From Aquamicrobium zhengzhouense (GTDB lineage Bacteria; Pseudomonadota; Alphaproteobacteria; Rhizobiales; Rhizobiaceae): a stretch of 47,966 bases of DNA. Shown here in pieces: positions 1-7,709 of this stretch (position 1 is its first letter; each line of letters opens with the position of its first letter). Both the position numbers and the translations under genes were made by a program. The notes beneath the pieces are model-generated. The model ran no database searches. It was not told the origin of the DNA and saw only the letters and a list, made by a program, of their open reading frames with translations. The stretch is taken from positions 1 to 47,966 of the forward strand of contig NZ_JADGMQ010000023.1 in NCBI RefSeq assembly GCF_016124105.1. Reading direction: 5' to 3'.

Positions 1-1
1 G

Positions 2-99
2 CTCCCCCACGGGCTTGGTGTCCCCAGGTGGCTGCGGCCTCGCATCCGCCACCGCACCAACAATGATAGCAGATGCGGCGGGATTTAACTTACAAGGTG
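2..99. repeat. Terminal inverted repeat, left copy (98 bp)
   Basis: The 98 bases here are found again, without mismatch, as the reverse complement at the right edge (47869-47966). The match stops exactly at 99/47869, where the flanking bases differ. No coding function is apparent; reading both strands gives only an accidental shared peptide. The copies most likely belong to a dispersed repeat that ended the assembly on both sides, since they touch the window edges. Confidence 0.93.
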
Positions 100-109
100 C
101 CCCGAAGGG

Positions 110-145
110 GCGGAGGGGGCGTCTGGGCAGGGCTTCCCCCTCCGC
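110..145. repeat. GC-rich hairpin (10-bp stem)
   Basis: GCGGAGGGGG (110-119) pairs perfectly with CCCCCTCCGC (136-145) around a 16-base loop. A smaller GCCCC/GGGGC hairpin (99-111) abuts it. The sequence resembles the arms of the palindromic repeats at 24.6-25.1 kb, so it is probably a fragment of that family. It lies 66 bases upstream of the deacetylase start. No T-run follows, so a terminator role is unlikely. Confidence 0.6.
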
Positions 146-211
146 ACGCTCCTGCCAGCTTGACCCGATCCCATCTTCCGTTACGTCTCAATGCACATTG
201 AGGAGCTGTTG

Positions 212-1243
212 ATGAAGACCGTCTTTTCGCCGCGCCATGCCGGGCATTCGGGCAATGTGGAGCTTGATACCAACGAGATCGTGCCGGCTTACGAAAAGCC
301 GTCGCGGGCAGAGTTCATTCGTGCCCGCATCGAGGCCGTCGGGCTGGGACCCATTGTCGAGCCGCAGGCCCATGGCCTCGAGACCGCGCGCAAGGTGCAC
401 GATCCTGCCTATCTCGAGTTCCTCGAGAGCGTCTATCCGGAATGGCTTGCCGCGGGTCGGTCGGGAACGGCGATGCCCTATGTCTGGCCGACGCGTGCGC
501 TGCGGGCCGATGTGGTGCCGACCAGCATCGAGGGAAAGATCGGGTTTTACGCCTTTGATGCCGGAGCCACCTTCGTTGCGGGCACCTGGGATGCGGTTCG
601 CTCCTCGCATGACAGCGCCCTGAGCGCTGCCTCACTGGTCGAGTCGGGCGAACCGGCAGCGTTTGCGCTGTGCCGCCCGCCCGGCCACCATGCAGGCTCA
701 AATTTTGCCGGCGGCTATTGCTTCATCAACAATGCAGCAGTGGCCGCCCAGTGGTTCCTCGATCAAGGCGCAAAGCGCGTTTCGATCCTCGATGTCGATT
801 ATCACCACGGCAACGGCACCCAGGAAATCTTCTACCGCCGCAGCGACGTGCAGGTCGTTAACCTTCACGCAGATCCCTTGTTCGAATACCCGCACTTCCT
901 CGGTCATGCGGATGAGGGTGGTGAAGGCGCGGGCGAGGGGTTCAACCACAATCTGCCGATGGCGCGCGGCACGGATTGGTCCGGATGGTCGAAAGCGCTG
1001 GAGCGCGGCTTCAAGCTCGTCAGCGACTACACCCCTGATGTGCTGATCGTCTCTCTCGGCGTCGACACATTCGAGCGCGATCCGATCAGTCAGTTCAAGC
1101 TTGTCAGCGATGATTATCCGAAAATTGGGCGTGAGATCGCGCGCCTTCGCTTGCCGACTTTGTTCGTCATGGAAGGCGGATATGCGGTTGAGGAAATCGG
1201 CATTAATGCGGTCGGAGTGCTCACCGGTTTCGAAGATCGCTAG
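212..1243 (+). CDS. Histone-deacetylase-family amidohydrolase (acetylpolyamine amidohydrolase-like)
   Basis: 343 residues, close to the roughly 341 of acetylpolyamine amidohydrolase, which removes acetyl groups from acetylated polyamines in the cytoplasm. The zinc-deacetylase residues are all visible: the His-His pair in RPPGHHAG (about 159-160), metal ligands in LDVDYHHGNG (about 194-198), the last Asp ligand in GVDTFERDP (about 285), and the catalytic Tyr in MEGGY (about 324). Residues along the whole length resemble the acetylpolyamine class more than acetoin-utilisation AcuC. The start at 212 is preferred because AGGAG lies 10 bases upstream; a start 21 bases earlier would put that site inside the gene. 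It stands alone, with no polyamine genes nearby. The substrate is inferred from family resemblance only. Confidence 0.88.
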   Translation: MKTVFSPRHAGHSGNVELDTNEIVPAYEKPSRAEFIRARIEAVGLGPIVEPQAHGLETARKVHDPAYLEFLESVYPEWLAAGRSGTAMPYVWPTRALRADVVPTSIEGKIGFYAFDAGATFVAGTWDAVRSSHDSALSAASLVESGEPAAFALCRPPGHHAGSNFAGGYCFINNAAVAAQWFLDQGAKRVSILDVDYHHGNGTQEIFYRRSDVQVVNLHADPLFEYPHFLGHADEGGEGAGEGFNHNLPMARGTDWSGWSKALERGFKLVSDYTPDVLIVSLGVDTFERDPISQFKLVSDDYPKIGREIARLRLPTLFVMEGGYAVEEIGINAVGVLTGFEDR

Positions 1244-1441
1244 AGCCGCGCTTGTTGTACAAAAGCAACATGTTGAGCGCGTGGTGCCCACCGCGCGCCT
1301 GCGCCACGAATCAACCGCAATTCAGCCGCCGAACAGCCGTTCTCGGCGCAGTTATTAACGTTGCGTTCACGGCTTATTCATGTGGCTTTGCTAAAGCTTG
1401 AAGGAACGGGAAGGCACTGGCTAGTTTTAGGACCTTGCGTC

Positions 1442-1579
1442 ATGCGTATCTGGGTTCACATCGTCAAATACATCGTCGCCGTGCGCGAGTTTTTTGCACC
1501 GAGCTATCGGCCTGAGCGCCATTATATGCGCGGGCCGGGACCTGCCAGTGCAAGGGCGCGCGAAACAAGCTACCGCTAG
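1442..1579 (+). CDS. Possible small basic protein (45 residues)
   Basis: A short open frame with AGGA nine bases before its ATG. The product is rich in Arg, Tyr and aromatic residues, with a hydrophobic start (MRIWVHIVKYIVAV) followed by a basic tail. Its stop overlaps the stop of the convergent DUF1850 gene by three bases. I do not recognise a family. The frame could be longer at the 5' end (from 1361), but only the 1442 start has a ribosome binding site. Chance cannot be excluded at this length. Confidence 0.4.
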   Translation: MRIWVHIVKYIVAVREFFAPSYRPERHYMRGPGPASARARETSYR

Positions 1580-1944
1580 CCGTCTTGCCTGCACGGCTCA
1601 AGAAGCACGGCTTCGCCTGCCGTGTCGCCGACGCTCAGGCACTTTCCTTCCGCGCAGATCGTCCAGCCGGAAGAGGTTGCGCCTGATGAAGCAAGCGAAA
1701 GCTTTTTCAGGGCCGGGACCTTCGGTCGGTAGACCCACCAGCCATCCTGCAGCACGGCATCTTCGGGAGGCTCCATCCCGGCGCCGGATCCCTTCACCCG
1801 TGCCTCGATCAGTTCAAGGCCTGCCGGTGTCACCTGCCAGTTCTCCTGCCAGGTAATTTTCTCGACCGAATGCGTCCACGACAAGGAAAAGGCAGAGACG
1901 GCCAATGCGACCGTCTTTGCTCCTGCGAGGATACAGAGTGCCAT
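1576..1944 (-). CDS. DUF1850 domain-containing protein
   Basis: 122 residues with a hydrophobic N-terminal segment (about residues 5-22) that could be a signal peptide or membrane anchor, then a small soluble domain with two Cys near the C-terminus (TICAEGKCL). DUF1850 proteins are habitually encoded beside TAXI-type TRAP permeases, as here; their exact role is not known. The start ATG shares one base with the stop of the permease gene (TGATG), so translation is probably coupled. It is the last gene of the transporter operon. Confidence 0.8.
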   Translation of the reverse strand: MALCILAGAKTVALAVSAFSLSWTHSVEKITWQENWQVTPAGLELIEARVKGSGAGMEPPEDAVLQDGWWVYRPKVPALKKLSLASSGATSSGWTICAEGKCLSVGDTAGEAVLLEPCRQDG

Positions 1945-4064
1945 CAGGCGGCGGCTTCCTCTCGCTTGATCCGGCGCACGCGCAGCCAGTGGGCGATCAC
2001 GACGATCAGGCCGAGGACGAAACCTGCCTCATCGGTCATCGGCAGGTACAGGATCATCAGAACGCCTGCCGCGAAGGCTGCGATCCGCTCCCACCAGAGC
2101 GCCTTGCCGAAGAGGTGACCGACCACCGCCATACCCCAAAGCGCGATGCCGGCGCAGGCCTTGAAGAGGACATAGGCGACCTCGACCCAGTAGCCATAAT
2201 TCTCGGCCATCGGTCCGCCATCCTGCAGCATCAGCGCCGGGGTGTAGACCGCCATGAAAGGAACGACAAACCCGGCCGTCGCGAGCTTGGTGGCCTGTAA
2301 TGATATTTTTAAGCCAGATGTCTTGGCCATGGGTGCTGCCGCAAAGCAGGCGAGAGCCACGGGCGGCGTCAAATCCGCCAGAATGCCGAAATAGAAGACA
2401 AACATGTGGCTGACGAGAAGCGGTACACCAAGTTCCAGAAGGGCAGGGCCAGCGAGCGACGAGGTGATGATGTAATTCGGGATCGTCGGGATACCCATGC
2501 CGAGAATGAGGCAGGTGATCATCGTCAGCACCAGCGACAGGAACAGATTGCTCTCGCCGACGCGGATGATCGCGCCGATGAAGGTCGAGGCGATGCCGGT
2601 CAGCGTCAGCGTGCCGATGACGATGCCGACGATGGCGCAGGCGATGCCGACAGGGAGCGCGTTTTTCGCGCCTTCCGCCAGAGAATCGCGGCAGATCGCC
2701 AGCGTCTCATGGCCGCCCTTGAAGAACAGGCACCCTGCGATCAGCGTGCCGATCACCAGCATCAGGATGTTGACGCCGAACTTCATGAACATCGCCGCAG
2801 CAAGTCCAAGTGTGATCCAGAACACCATGCGGAAGGCGAACGGGCCGATCAGGGCTGCGATCGGGGTGCCGAGAATGAGGACCACGATCAAGGCAAGACC
2901 CATCGTGCCCGCGAAGATCGGCGTGTAACCGGCAAAGAGCAGATAAACGAGCATGCCAAGCGGCAGCACCAGCGGCCAATGCTGGCGCACGGCTTTCCAC
3001 GGATCGGGAAGCTTTGCCTTGTCGAGACCGCCAAGTCCCGCCTTGCCAGCTTCCAGATGCACCATCCAGAAGCAGACGCCGAAATAGAGCACCGCTGGGA
3101 TGAGCGCGGCCTTCACGACGTCGACATAAGGTACGTTCAGCGTTTCCGCCATGATGAAGGCAACCGCGCCCATCACCGGCGGCATGATCTGCCCCCCCAT
3201 CGATGAGGTCGCCTCTACACCGCCGGCAAAGGCAGAGCGGAAGCCGAATCTTTTCATCAGCGGAATGGTGAACTGGCCGGACGCCACGACATTGGCAACG
3301 CCCGAACCCGAGATCGTACCCATCAGCGCCGAAGACAGGACGCAGACCTGTGCCGGGCCGCCGCGCCAGTGGCCGACAAGGCCAAGCGCGAAATCATTGA
3401 ACAGCGCCAGCATTCCCGCGCGTTCAAGGAAGGCCGCAAACACGACGAAGATGAAGATATAGGCGGCCGAGACATAGATCGGCGTGCCGTAAATGCCTTC
3501 GGTGCCGAAGGCAAAATGCTCAATGATCATGTCGGTCGGATAGCCGCGATGGATAAACGGCGCGGGCAGATACTGACCGAAAAAACAATACGCCAGGAAG
3601 ATACCGGCAATGATCGTCAGCGGCAGGCCCATCAGGCGCCGTGCGCCCTCAAAGACGAGCACCAGCATGATCGAGCCAACCACCAGGTCGGTGGTGGTCA
3701 GAAAACCGGAGCGATGGATGAGCGGGACATAGTTCACCCACTGGTAGACGCCGGTGAGGAAGCCCAGAATGCCGAGCGCCCAGAACCAGGCCGTTCCGCT
3801 TCTGGTTTTGGCGACGAGGTTGCCAAGAAGCGCGAACCCCAGCAGCAGCAGGAAGCCGACATGCATGGCCCGCACGACCTGACTGGGGAGCGTGCCGTAA
3901 GCGGCTGACCAGAGCTGGAACAGCGAGAAGGCAAAGGCGATCCAGAATGCCGCTTTGCCGAGAATGCCCTTGCCAAAGCCTGCTGGCAGGCCCTCGATCG
4001 GCTCCTCCGCCGAATGCGGGATATCGAGTTGATGCTCGCCTGCTCCCGTATGTGAAGCGCTCAT
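1944..4064 (-). CDS. TRAP transporter fused permease (DctQM type, TAXI family)
   Basis: 706 residues with many membrane segments. The N-terminal part (about residues 30-170) corresponds to the small DctQ-like subunit and the rest to the large DctM-like subunit (12-TM family); this fusion is typical of TAXI systems. It would use an ion gradient to import an organic acid delivered by the periplasmic binding protein encoded just upstream. Signature stretches include GGQIMPPVMGA and GMGIPT. The start MSASHTGAGE is preceded by AGGGGA. The gene lies 94 bases after the binding-protein gene, with a hairpin in between. The substrate cannot be read from sequence; relatives include dicarboxylate or glutamate transporters. 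Confidence 0.93.
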   Translation of the reverse strand: MSASHTGAGEHQLDIPHSAEEPIEGLPAGFGKGILGKAAFWIAFAFSLFQLWSAAYGTLPSQVVRAMHVGFLLLLGFALLGNLVAKTRSGTAWFWALGILGFLTGVYQWVNYVPLIHRSGFLTTTDLVVGSIMLVLVFEGARRLMGLPLTIIAGIFLAYCFFGQYLPAPFIHRGYPTDMIIEHFAFGTEGIYGTPIYVSAAYIFIFVVFAAFLERAGMLALFNDFALGLVGHWRGGPAQVCVLSSALMGTISGSGVANVVASGQFTIPLMKRFGFRSAFAGGVEATSSMGGQIMPPVMGAVAFIMAETLNVPYVDVVKAALIPAVLYFGVCFWMVHLEAGKAGLGGLDKAKLPDPWKAVRQHWPLVLPLGMLVYLLFAGYTPIFAGTMGLALIVVLILGTPIAALIGPFAFRMVFWITLGLAAAMFMKFGVNILMLVIGTLIAGCLFFKGGHETLAICRDSLAEGAKNALPVGIACAIVGIVIGTLTLTGIASTFIGAIIRVGESNLFLSLVLTMITCLILGMGIPTIPNYIITSSLAGPALLELGVPLLVSHMFVFYFGILADLTPPVALACFAAAPMAKTSGLKISLQATKLATAGFVVPFMAVYTPALMLQDGGPMAENYGYWVEVAYVLFKACAGIALWGMAVVGHLFGKALWWERIAAFAAGVLMILYLPMTDEAGFVLGLIVVIAHWLRVRRIKREEAAA

Positions 4065-4098
4065 AATTCCCCTTGCCTCCCCGCCGGGTGTCGAGTCG

Positions 4099-4138
4099 AA
4101 AACCCCCTCGGCGCTGCCTCGTGCAACGGCCGAAGGGG
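4099..4138 (-). terminator. Intercistronic hairpin followed by TTTT
   Basis: CCCCTCGGC (4104-4112) pairs with GCCGAAGGGG (4129-4138) with one bulged base. Read on the minus strand it is followed by TTTT (4102-4099). It sits between the binding-protein gene and the permease gene. The short T-run suggests a leaky terminator or mRNA-stabilising structure that would let the binding protein be made in excess of the permease, as is common in such operons. Confidence 0.5.
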
Positions 4139-4158
4139 TGTCATTTCAGTCGCGAGGC

Positions 4159-5118
4159 TTATTTGAGCACGCCGACTTCGCGGTAATAGCGCTCTGCGCC
4201 AGGATGCAGCGGCAGCGGCATTCCTTCGATCGCCTTCTGGACGTCGATTGCCTTGGCCGCGGCGTGCGAGGCGACCATCTTGTCGAGGTTCTCGAACATC
4301 AGCTTGGTCATCTGGTAGGCGGTCTCCTCCGAAACGCCTTCATGGCTGACGAGGAAGTTGCCGACGGCGGCGGTCGGGACGTCTTCGGTCTGGCCTTCAT
4401 AGGTGCCGGCCGGGATGGTCACGGCCACGAATGGCGCGCCGATCTTTTCGACGATTTCTGGTGACACGGCGACGACGTTGATCGGAACCGACGTTGCAAG
4501 GTCACGCAGCGAGGCAACGCCAAGGCCAGCCGACTGCAGTGTGGAATCCAGCTGGCGATTCTTGATCAGTTCGACCGATTCCGCGAATGGCAGATATTCG
4601 AGTTTGCCAAGATCCTGATAGGTGAGGCCCGCGGCAGTGAAGATCGCGCGGGCGTTGAGTTCGGTTCCGGATGCCGGTGCGCCGACCGACAGGCTCTTGC
4701 CCTTCAGCTCTTCGAGCGAAGTGATACCGGATTCCTTGGAGGCAACGATCTGGACATAGTTCGGATAGATCGCCGCTATGCCACGCAGCTTGTCGAGCTT
4801 GCCCGGAAAGCCTGCTTCCGTGTTGCCTTCCCAACCATCGCGCAGGGAGTCGCCGAGGGTAAAGGCGATTTCGCCTCGCCCGGCCTGGAGCAGGTTGAGG
4901 TTTTCAACCGATGCCTTCGTTGCCTGAACCTGAGCGCGGGCTCCCTCAATGCCCTGGCCGTAAATTTCGGACAGCGCGACGCCGAGCGGGTAATAGACGC
5001 CCGAGGTTCCGCCGGTGAGCACGTTGATGAATTCCTGCGCCTTGGCGCTGCCTGCCGTCAGTCCGACGGAAAGGGCCATGGCACCTGCAGCAAGCAAGTT
5101 CCGGGTCAGATGTTTCAT
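4159..5118 (-). CDS. TAXI-family TRAP transporter solute-binding protein
   Basis: 319 residues with an export signal (MKHLTRNLLAAGAMALSVGLT, cleavage probably after AKA near residue 27). The mature start INVLTGGTSGVYYPLG is the hallmark of TAXI binding proteins (TRAP-associated extracytoplasmic immunogenic). It binds the substrate in the periplasm and delivers it to the fused permease encoded next. GGAGGA precedes the ATG at good distance. It is the first gene of the three-gene transporter operon. The ligand is unknown; neighbours give no clue. Confidence 0.93.
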   Translation of the reverse strand: MKHLTRNLLAAGAMALSVGLTAGSAKAQEFINVLTGGTSGVYYPLGVALSEIYGQGIEGARAQVQATKASVENLNLLQAGRGEIAFTLGDSLRDGWEGNTEAGFPGKLDKLRGIAAIYPNYVQIVASKESGITSLEELKGKSLSVGAPASGTELNARAIFTAAGLTYQDLGKLEYLPFAESVELIKNRQLDSTLQSAGLGVASLRDLATSVPINVVAVSPEIVEKIGAPFVAVTIPAGTYEGQTEDVPTAAVGNFLVSHEGVSEETAYQMTKLMFENLDKMVASHAAAKAIDVQKAIEGMPLPLHPGAERYYREVGVLK

Positions 5119-5223
5119 GCAGTTCCTCCCAAATGATCTGCTGGCCGCAGCATTTCCTCCTCGAAACGTCTGGCGACCGGTGCGTTAGTTTTAGAGGTTG
5201 AGTGGAAGAATCCAATCGTTATT

Positions 5224-5236
5224 TGCTGGACCAGCA
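5224..5236. promoter_or_regulatory. Palindrome in the promoter region of the TRAP operon
   Basis: TGCTGG-A-CCAGCA is a perfect 13-bp palindrome 106 bases upstream of the binding-protein start, placed like an operator. The 351-base gap 5119-5469 otherwise holds a weak minus-strand promoter candidate (TTGGAT, 16 bases, TAAAAC, roughly 5175-5205), a GC-rich stretch without a credible gene, and the hairpin at 5406-5436. No regulator gene is adjacent, so the binding protein is unknown. Confidence 0.35.
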
Positions 5237-5405
5237 GCAACGAGGCGCGAGCGTGGCAGAAAACAGGAGCGGATGCTGGTTTGGGAAGGTTGCGCGGCAA
5301 GAGCGGCGCGGCAGCCATCATGGCGCCTGCGCCGCCTCGCCCGGCCGCGAGACTGATCCGCTACTCAGCGGCCGAACCACAAGGTGGAATGGGCGCGAAG
5401 CAGTG

Positions 5406-5436
5406 CCTCCGGACAGCGAAAACGCCTGTCCGAAGG
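5406..5436 (-). terminator. Hairpin downstream of the HAD gene
   Basis: CCTCCGGACAG and CTGTCCGAAGG form an 11-bp stem with one G-T wobble and a short loop, 34 bases beyond the HAD stop codon. The position fits the 3' end of the dut-HAD transcript. There is no T-run on the minus strand, so it would be a Rho-dependent end or an mRNA-protecting stem rather than a classical intrinsic terminator. Confidence 0.4.
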
Positions 5437-5469
5437 TTTGGTTCTCTCAAGTTTCGCAGAGTTGATCGC

Positions 5470-6129
5470 CTAGGCGATGGCGAGGAGGCGGGGCAGGTCA
5501 CGCATGTCATCGAACAGGACACCGCCTGCTGCCGCCAGACCCTCGCGGTCTGAATGTGGGTCGCCATGATAGGAGAAGACGCGCATTCCGGCAGCAATTC
5601 CGGCCTGCGTGCCCCAGACGCTGTCTTCGATCACGACACAATTTTCCGGCGCATGGCCCATTTCGCGCGCGGCATGCAGAAACAGGTCCGGGAACGGCTT
5701 GCCGCGCGGAACCATCGTCGCGCTGTACAGCACGTCGCGGAAATGATCGATGAGCCCGGTGGTGCCGAGGGTCAGATGCATCTTCTCGATCTTGGCCGAT
5801 GAGGCGACACACCAGGGAATACCCGCATCGCGCAGCGCGGCGAGCACCTCCTCGATGTGAGGGATGGCCTCAACGCCCTGGCTGAAGATCTGGTTGATCT
5901 CGGAATACCAGCGATCCATCAGGTGGAAGCCGAGCAAATGTCCTTCGGCTTCAATCTCCGCCTGAACGCTGGGCATGCTGCGCCCGGCAAAACGTTTGCG
6001 GCAGTCTTCGTAGGTGACTGGATATCCGGCTTCCGTCAGCCAGCGGCACAGCACGTTGTTGGCCGTCGTCTCGGTGTCTACCAGAACGCCGTCGCAGTCG
6101 AAGATGACGAGGGAAGGGCGCATGCTCAT
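5470..6129 (-). CDS. HAD-superfamily hydrolase (beta-phosphoglucomutase-like phosphatase)
   Basis: 219 residues. Motif [12 protein letters not shown] (about 9-19) gives the nucleophile Asp and acid/base Asp; motif II is in VASSAK (Ser near 110), motif III the Lys in PRGKPFPD, motif [10 protein letters not shown]. The helical cap between motifs I and II marks HAD subfamily IA, which includes phosphoglycolate phosphatase and beta-phosphoglucomutase. It presumably dephosphorylates a small phosphorylated metabolite; the substrate is not predictable. Its ATG overlaps the dut stop by four bases (ATGA), implying coupled translation. A second in-frame ATG lies two codons in. Confidence 0.87.
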   Translation of the reverse strand: MSMRPSLVIFDCDGVLVDTETTANNVLCRWLTEAGYPVTYEDCRKRFAGRSMPSVQAEIEAEGHLLGFHLMDRWYSEINQIFSQGVEAIPHIEEVLAALRDAGIPWCVASSAKIEKMHLTLGTTGLIDHFRDVLYSATMVPRGKPFPDLFLHAAREMGHAPENCVVIEDSVWGTQAGIAAGMRVFSYHGDPHSDREGLAAAGGVLFDDMRDLPRLLAIA

Positions 6130-6605
6130 GCCGTCCCCGTCGAGCCAAAGCCGCCACTGCCGCGTTCGGTTGAACCGGCAAGGCTGCGCTCTTCCAGGAG
6201 AGCTTGCGTGACCGGCGCGATGACCAGCTGCGCAATGCGCATGCCGCGTTCGATCAGGAACTCTTCATCGCCATGGTTGATCAGAAGGACGCGTACCTCG
6301 CCGCGATAGTCGGAATCGATCGTTCCCGGCGTGTTGAGGCAGGTAATGCCATGCTTGAAGGCGAGGCCCGAGCGAGGGCGCACTTGTCCTTCGAAGCCTT
6401 CCGGGATCTCGAAGACGAGGCCGGTGGGAACCAGCGCACGCTTGCCCGGAAGCAGCAGAAGCGGACGATCAACCGGGACCGCAGCGCGCAGGTCAATCCC
6501 GGCGGCGCCCGGTGTCTCGTATTGCGGCAGGTCGAGGCCTTCAGCGTCGGGAAGGCGCACAATGCCGATAAGGGGAGTTGTGTCGGGGGAAGAGTTCGTG
6601 TTCAT
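6126..6605 (-). CDS. dut: Deoxyuridine 5'-triphosphate nucleotidohydrolase (dUTPase)
   Basis: Hydrolyses dUTP to dUMP and pyrophosphate, keeping uracil out of DNA and supplying dUMP for dTTP synthesis. All five trimeric dUTPase motifs are present in order: [27 protein letters not shown] with the catalytic Asp and the uracil-binding hairpin, RIAQLVI, and the flexible C-terminal [10 protein letters not shown] arm. With the start at 6605 the protein has 159 residues, the usual size. An AGGAG lies 16 bases upstream, rather far; an alternative ATG at 6641 would add 12 residues and contain that site. The downstream HAD gene overlaps by four bases. Confidence 0.95.
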   Translation of the reverse strand: MNTNSSPDTTPLIGIVRLPDAEGLDLPQYETPGAAGIDLRAAVPVDRPLLLLPGKRALVPTGLVFEIPEGFEGQVRPRSGLAFKHGITCLNTPGTIDSDYRGEVRVLLINHGDEEFLIERGMRIAQLVIAPVTQALLEERSLAGSTERGSGGFGSTGTA

Positions 6606-6821
6606 GGCCGTTGCTATGGCGCTCCTTTGGCTTGGCGTCAATTCGTCGAGCGTCCGCCGCAGCGCCAGACCCGTTCCCCTGTTGCTGCGGAGCGACAGCG
6701 TGGGCTATTTTTTCATCAAGGAAGTTTCGTTCAGAGTTTCTTGTCGCGTCTGCGGTTAGATTTCGTTTTCGCAAGTCGCGCAGCGCAAGATGATCTTGCT
6801 GTAAGGGCTGGGAGGAAGACG

Positions 6822-7625
6822 ATGTGCCGTTGGGCGGCGTATTTGGGCGAGCCTGTATTTCTCGAAGACATCGTTACGTCTCCGTGCCACTCCTTGATCG
6901 CGCAAAGTCATCATGCCCTTGAGGGCAAGACTGCGACCAATGGCGACGGGTTTGGCATTGCCTGGTATGGGGCGCGCGACGAGCCGGGCCGTTACCGCGA
7001 CGTGCTGCCCGCCTGGTCGGACTGCAATCTGAAGAGCCTGTGCGGCCAGATCAGCTCGCCGCTCTTCCTCGCCCATGTTCGGGCATCGACTAGCGGCGCT
7101 ACCAGCCGCGACAATTGTCATCCCTTCGTCTCCGGGCGCTGGTCCTTCATGCATAATGGCCAGATCGGCGGGTTTGAGCGGGTGAGGCGGCGGCTGGAAG
7201 CCAGCTTGCCGGATCATCTGTACGAGCAAAGACATGGTTCGACCGATTCCGAGCTCATCTTCCTGCTGATGATGGCGGAAGGGCTGGCCAGCGATCCGCA
7301 AGGCGCAGCCTCGCGTGCTGTTTCGCGGGTCATCGAGGCCAGCGAACATGCGATGATCGAGCCGGATCTGAAGCTCACGGCGGCGTTCTCCGATGGCGAA
7401 CGGCTTTATGCGATCCGCTATGCGACATCAGGCCATGTGCCAACGCTCTACGCAGGCACCCTGCGCGGCGGGACTGGTCGGTGCCTCGTCTCCGAACCGT
7501 TCGACCGCAGCGATCCTTCATTCGAAGCGATCCCGGCCGCCAGCTTCGTTGAAGTCACTGACCGGAATGTGCTGGTACGCCCGTTTGAGCCGCAGCAAGC
7601 GCGGGCACTTGAAATGAGTGCCTGA
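6822..7625 (+). CDS. Class II glutamine amidotransferase (YafJ/EgtC-like)
   Basis: 267 residues. The start MCRW places the nucleophilic Cys at position 2 after Met removal, as in all class II (Ntn) amidotransferases; GGAGG precedes this ATG by seven bases. Other family blocks are GDGFGIAWY, HVRASTSG and HNGQI, which form the glutamine pocket and oxyanion hole. The protein has only the glutaminase domain, so the acceptor partner is unknown; relatives act in ergothioneine synthesis or are uncharacterised YafJ proteins. No ergothioneine genes are nearby. It is divergent from dut and 84 bases before prfC. Confidence 0.87.
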   Translation: MCRWAAYLGEPVFLEDIVTSPCHSLIAQSHHALEGKTATNGDGFGIAWYGARDEPGRYRDVLPAWSDCNLKSLCGQISSPLFLAHVRASTSGATSRDNCHPFVSGRWSFMHNGQIGGFERVRRRLEASLPDHLYEQRHGSTDSELIFLLMMAEGLASDPQGAASRAVSRVIEASEHAMIEPDLKLTAAFSDGERLYAIRYATSGHVPTLYAGTLRGGTGRCLVSEPFDRSDPSFEAIPAASFVEVTDRNVLVRPFEPQQARALEMSA

Positions 7626-7709
7626 GCCGTTCGGCCTCGCTGAGGCAATCTTTATTCGACATGGGCGGCAGCACTTTGTATAAGCCGCCCACCTCAGGGA
7701 TTTCATCGA

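Noticed and set aside
2-99. Insertion-sequence or transposon ends
   Set aside because: No transposase is present, and both copies touch the window edges, which fits repeat-bounded contig ends better.
2406-3206. 266-residue plus-strand frame opposite the TRAP permease
   Set aside because: Composition (Asp/Arg/His-rich, no domain) is that of an antisense shadow of a membrane protein; the permease on the other strand has full family conservation.
6204-6821. In-frame extension of the glutamine amidotransferase
   Set aside because: It runs antisense through dut; the Cys-2 start at 6822 with GGAGG is required for catalysis.
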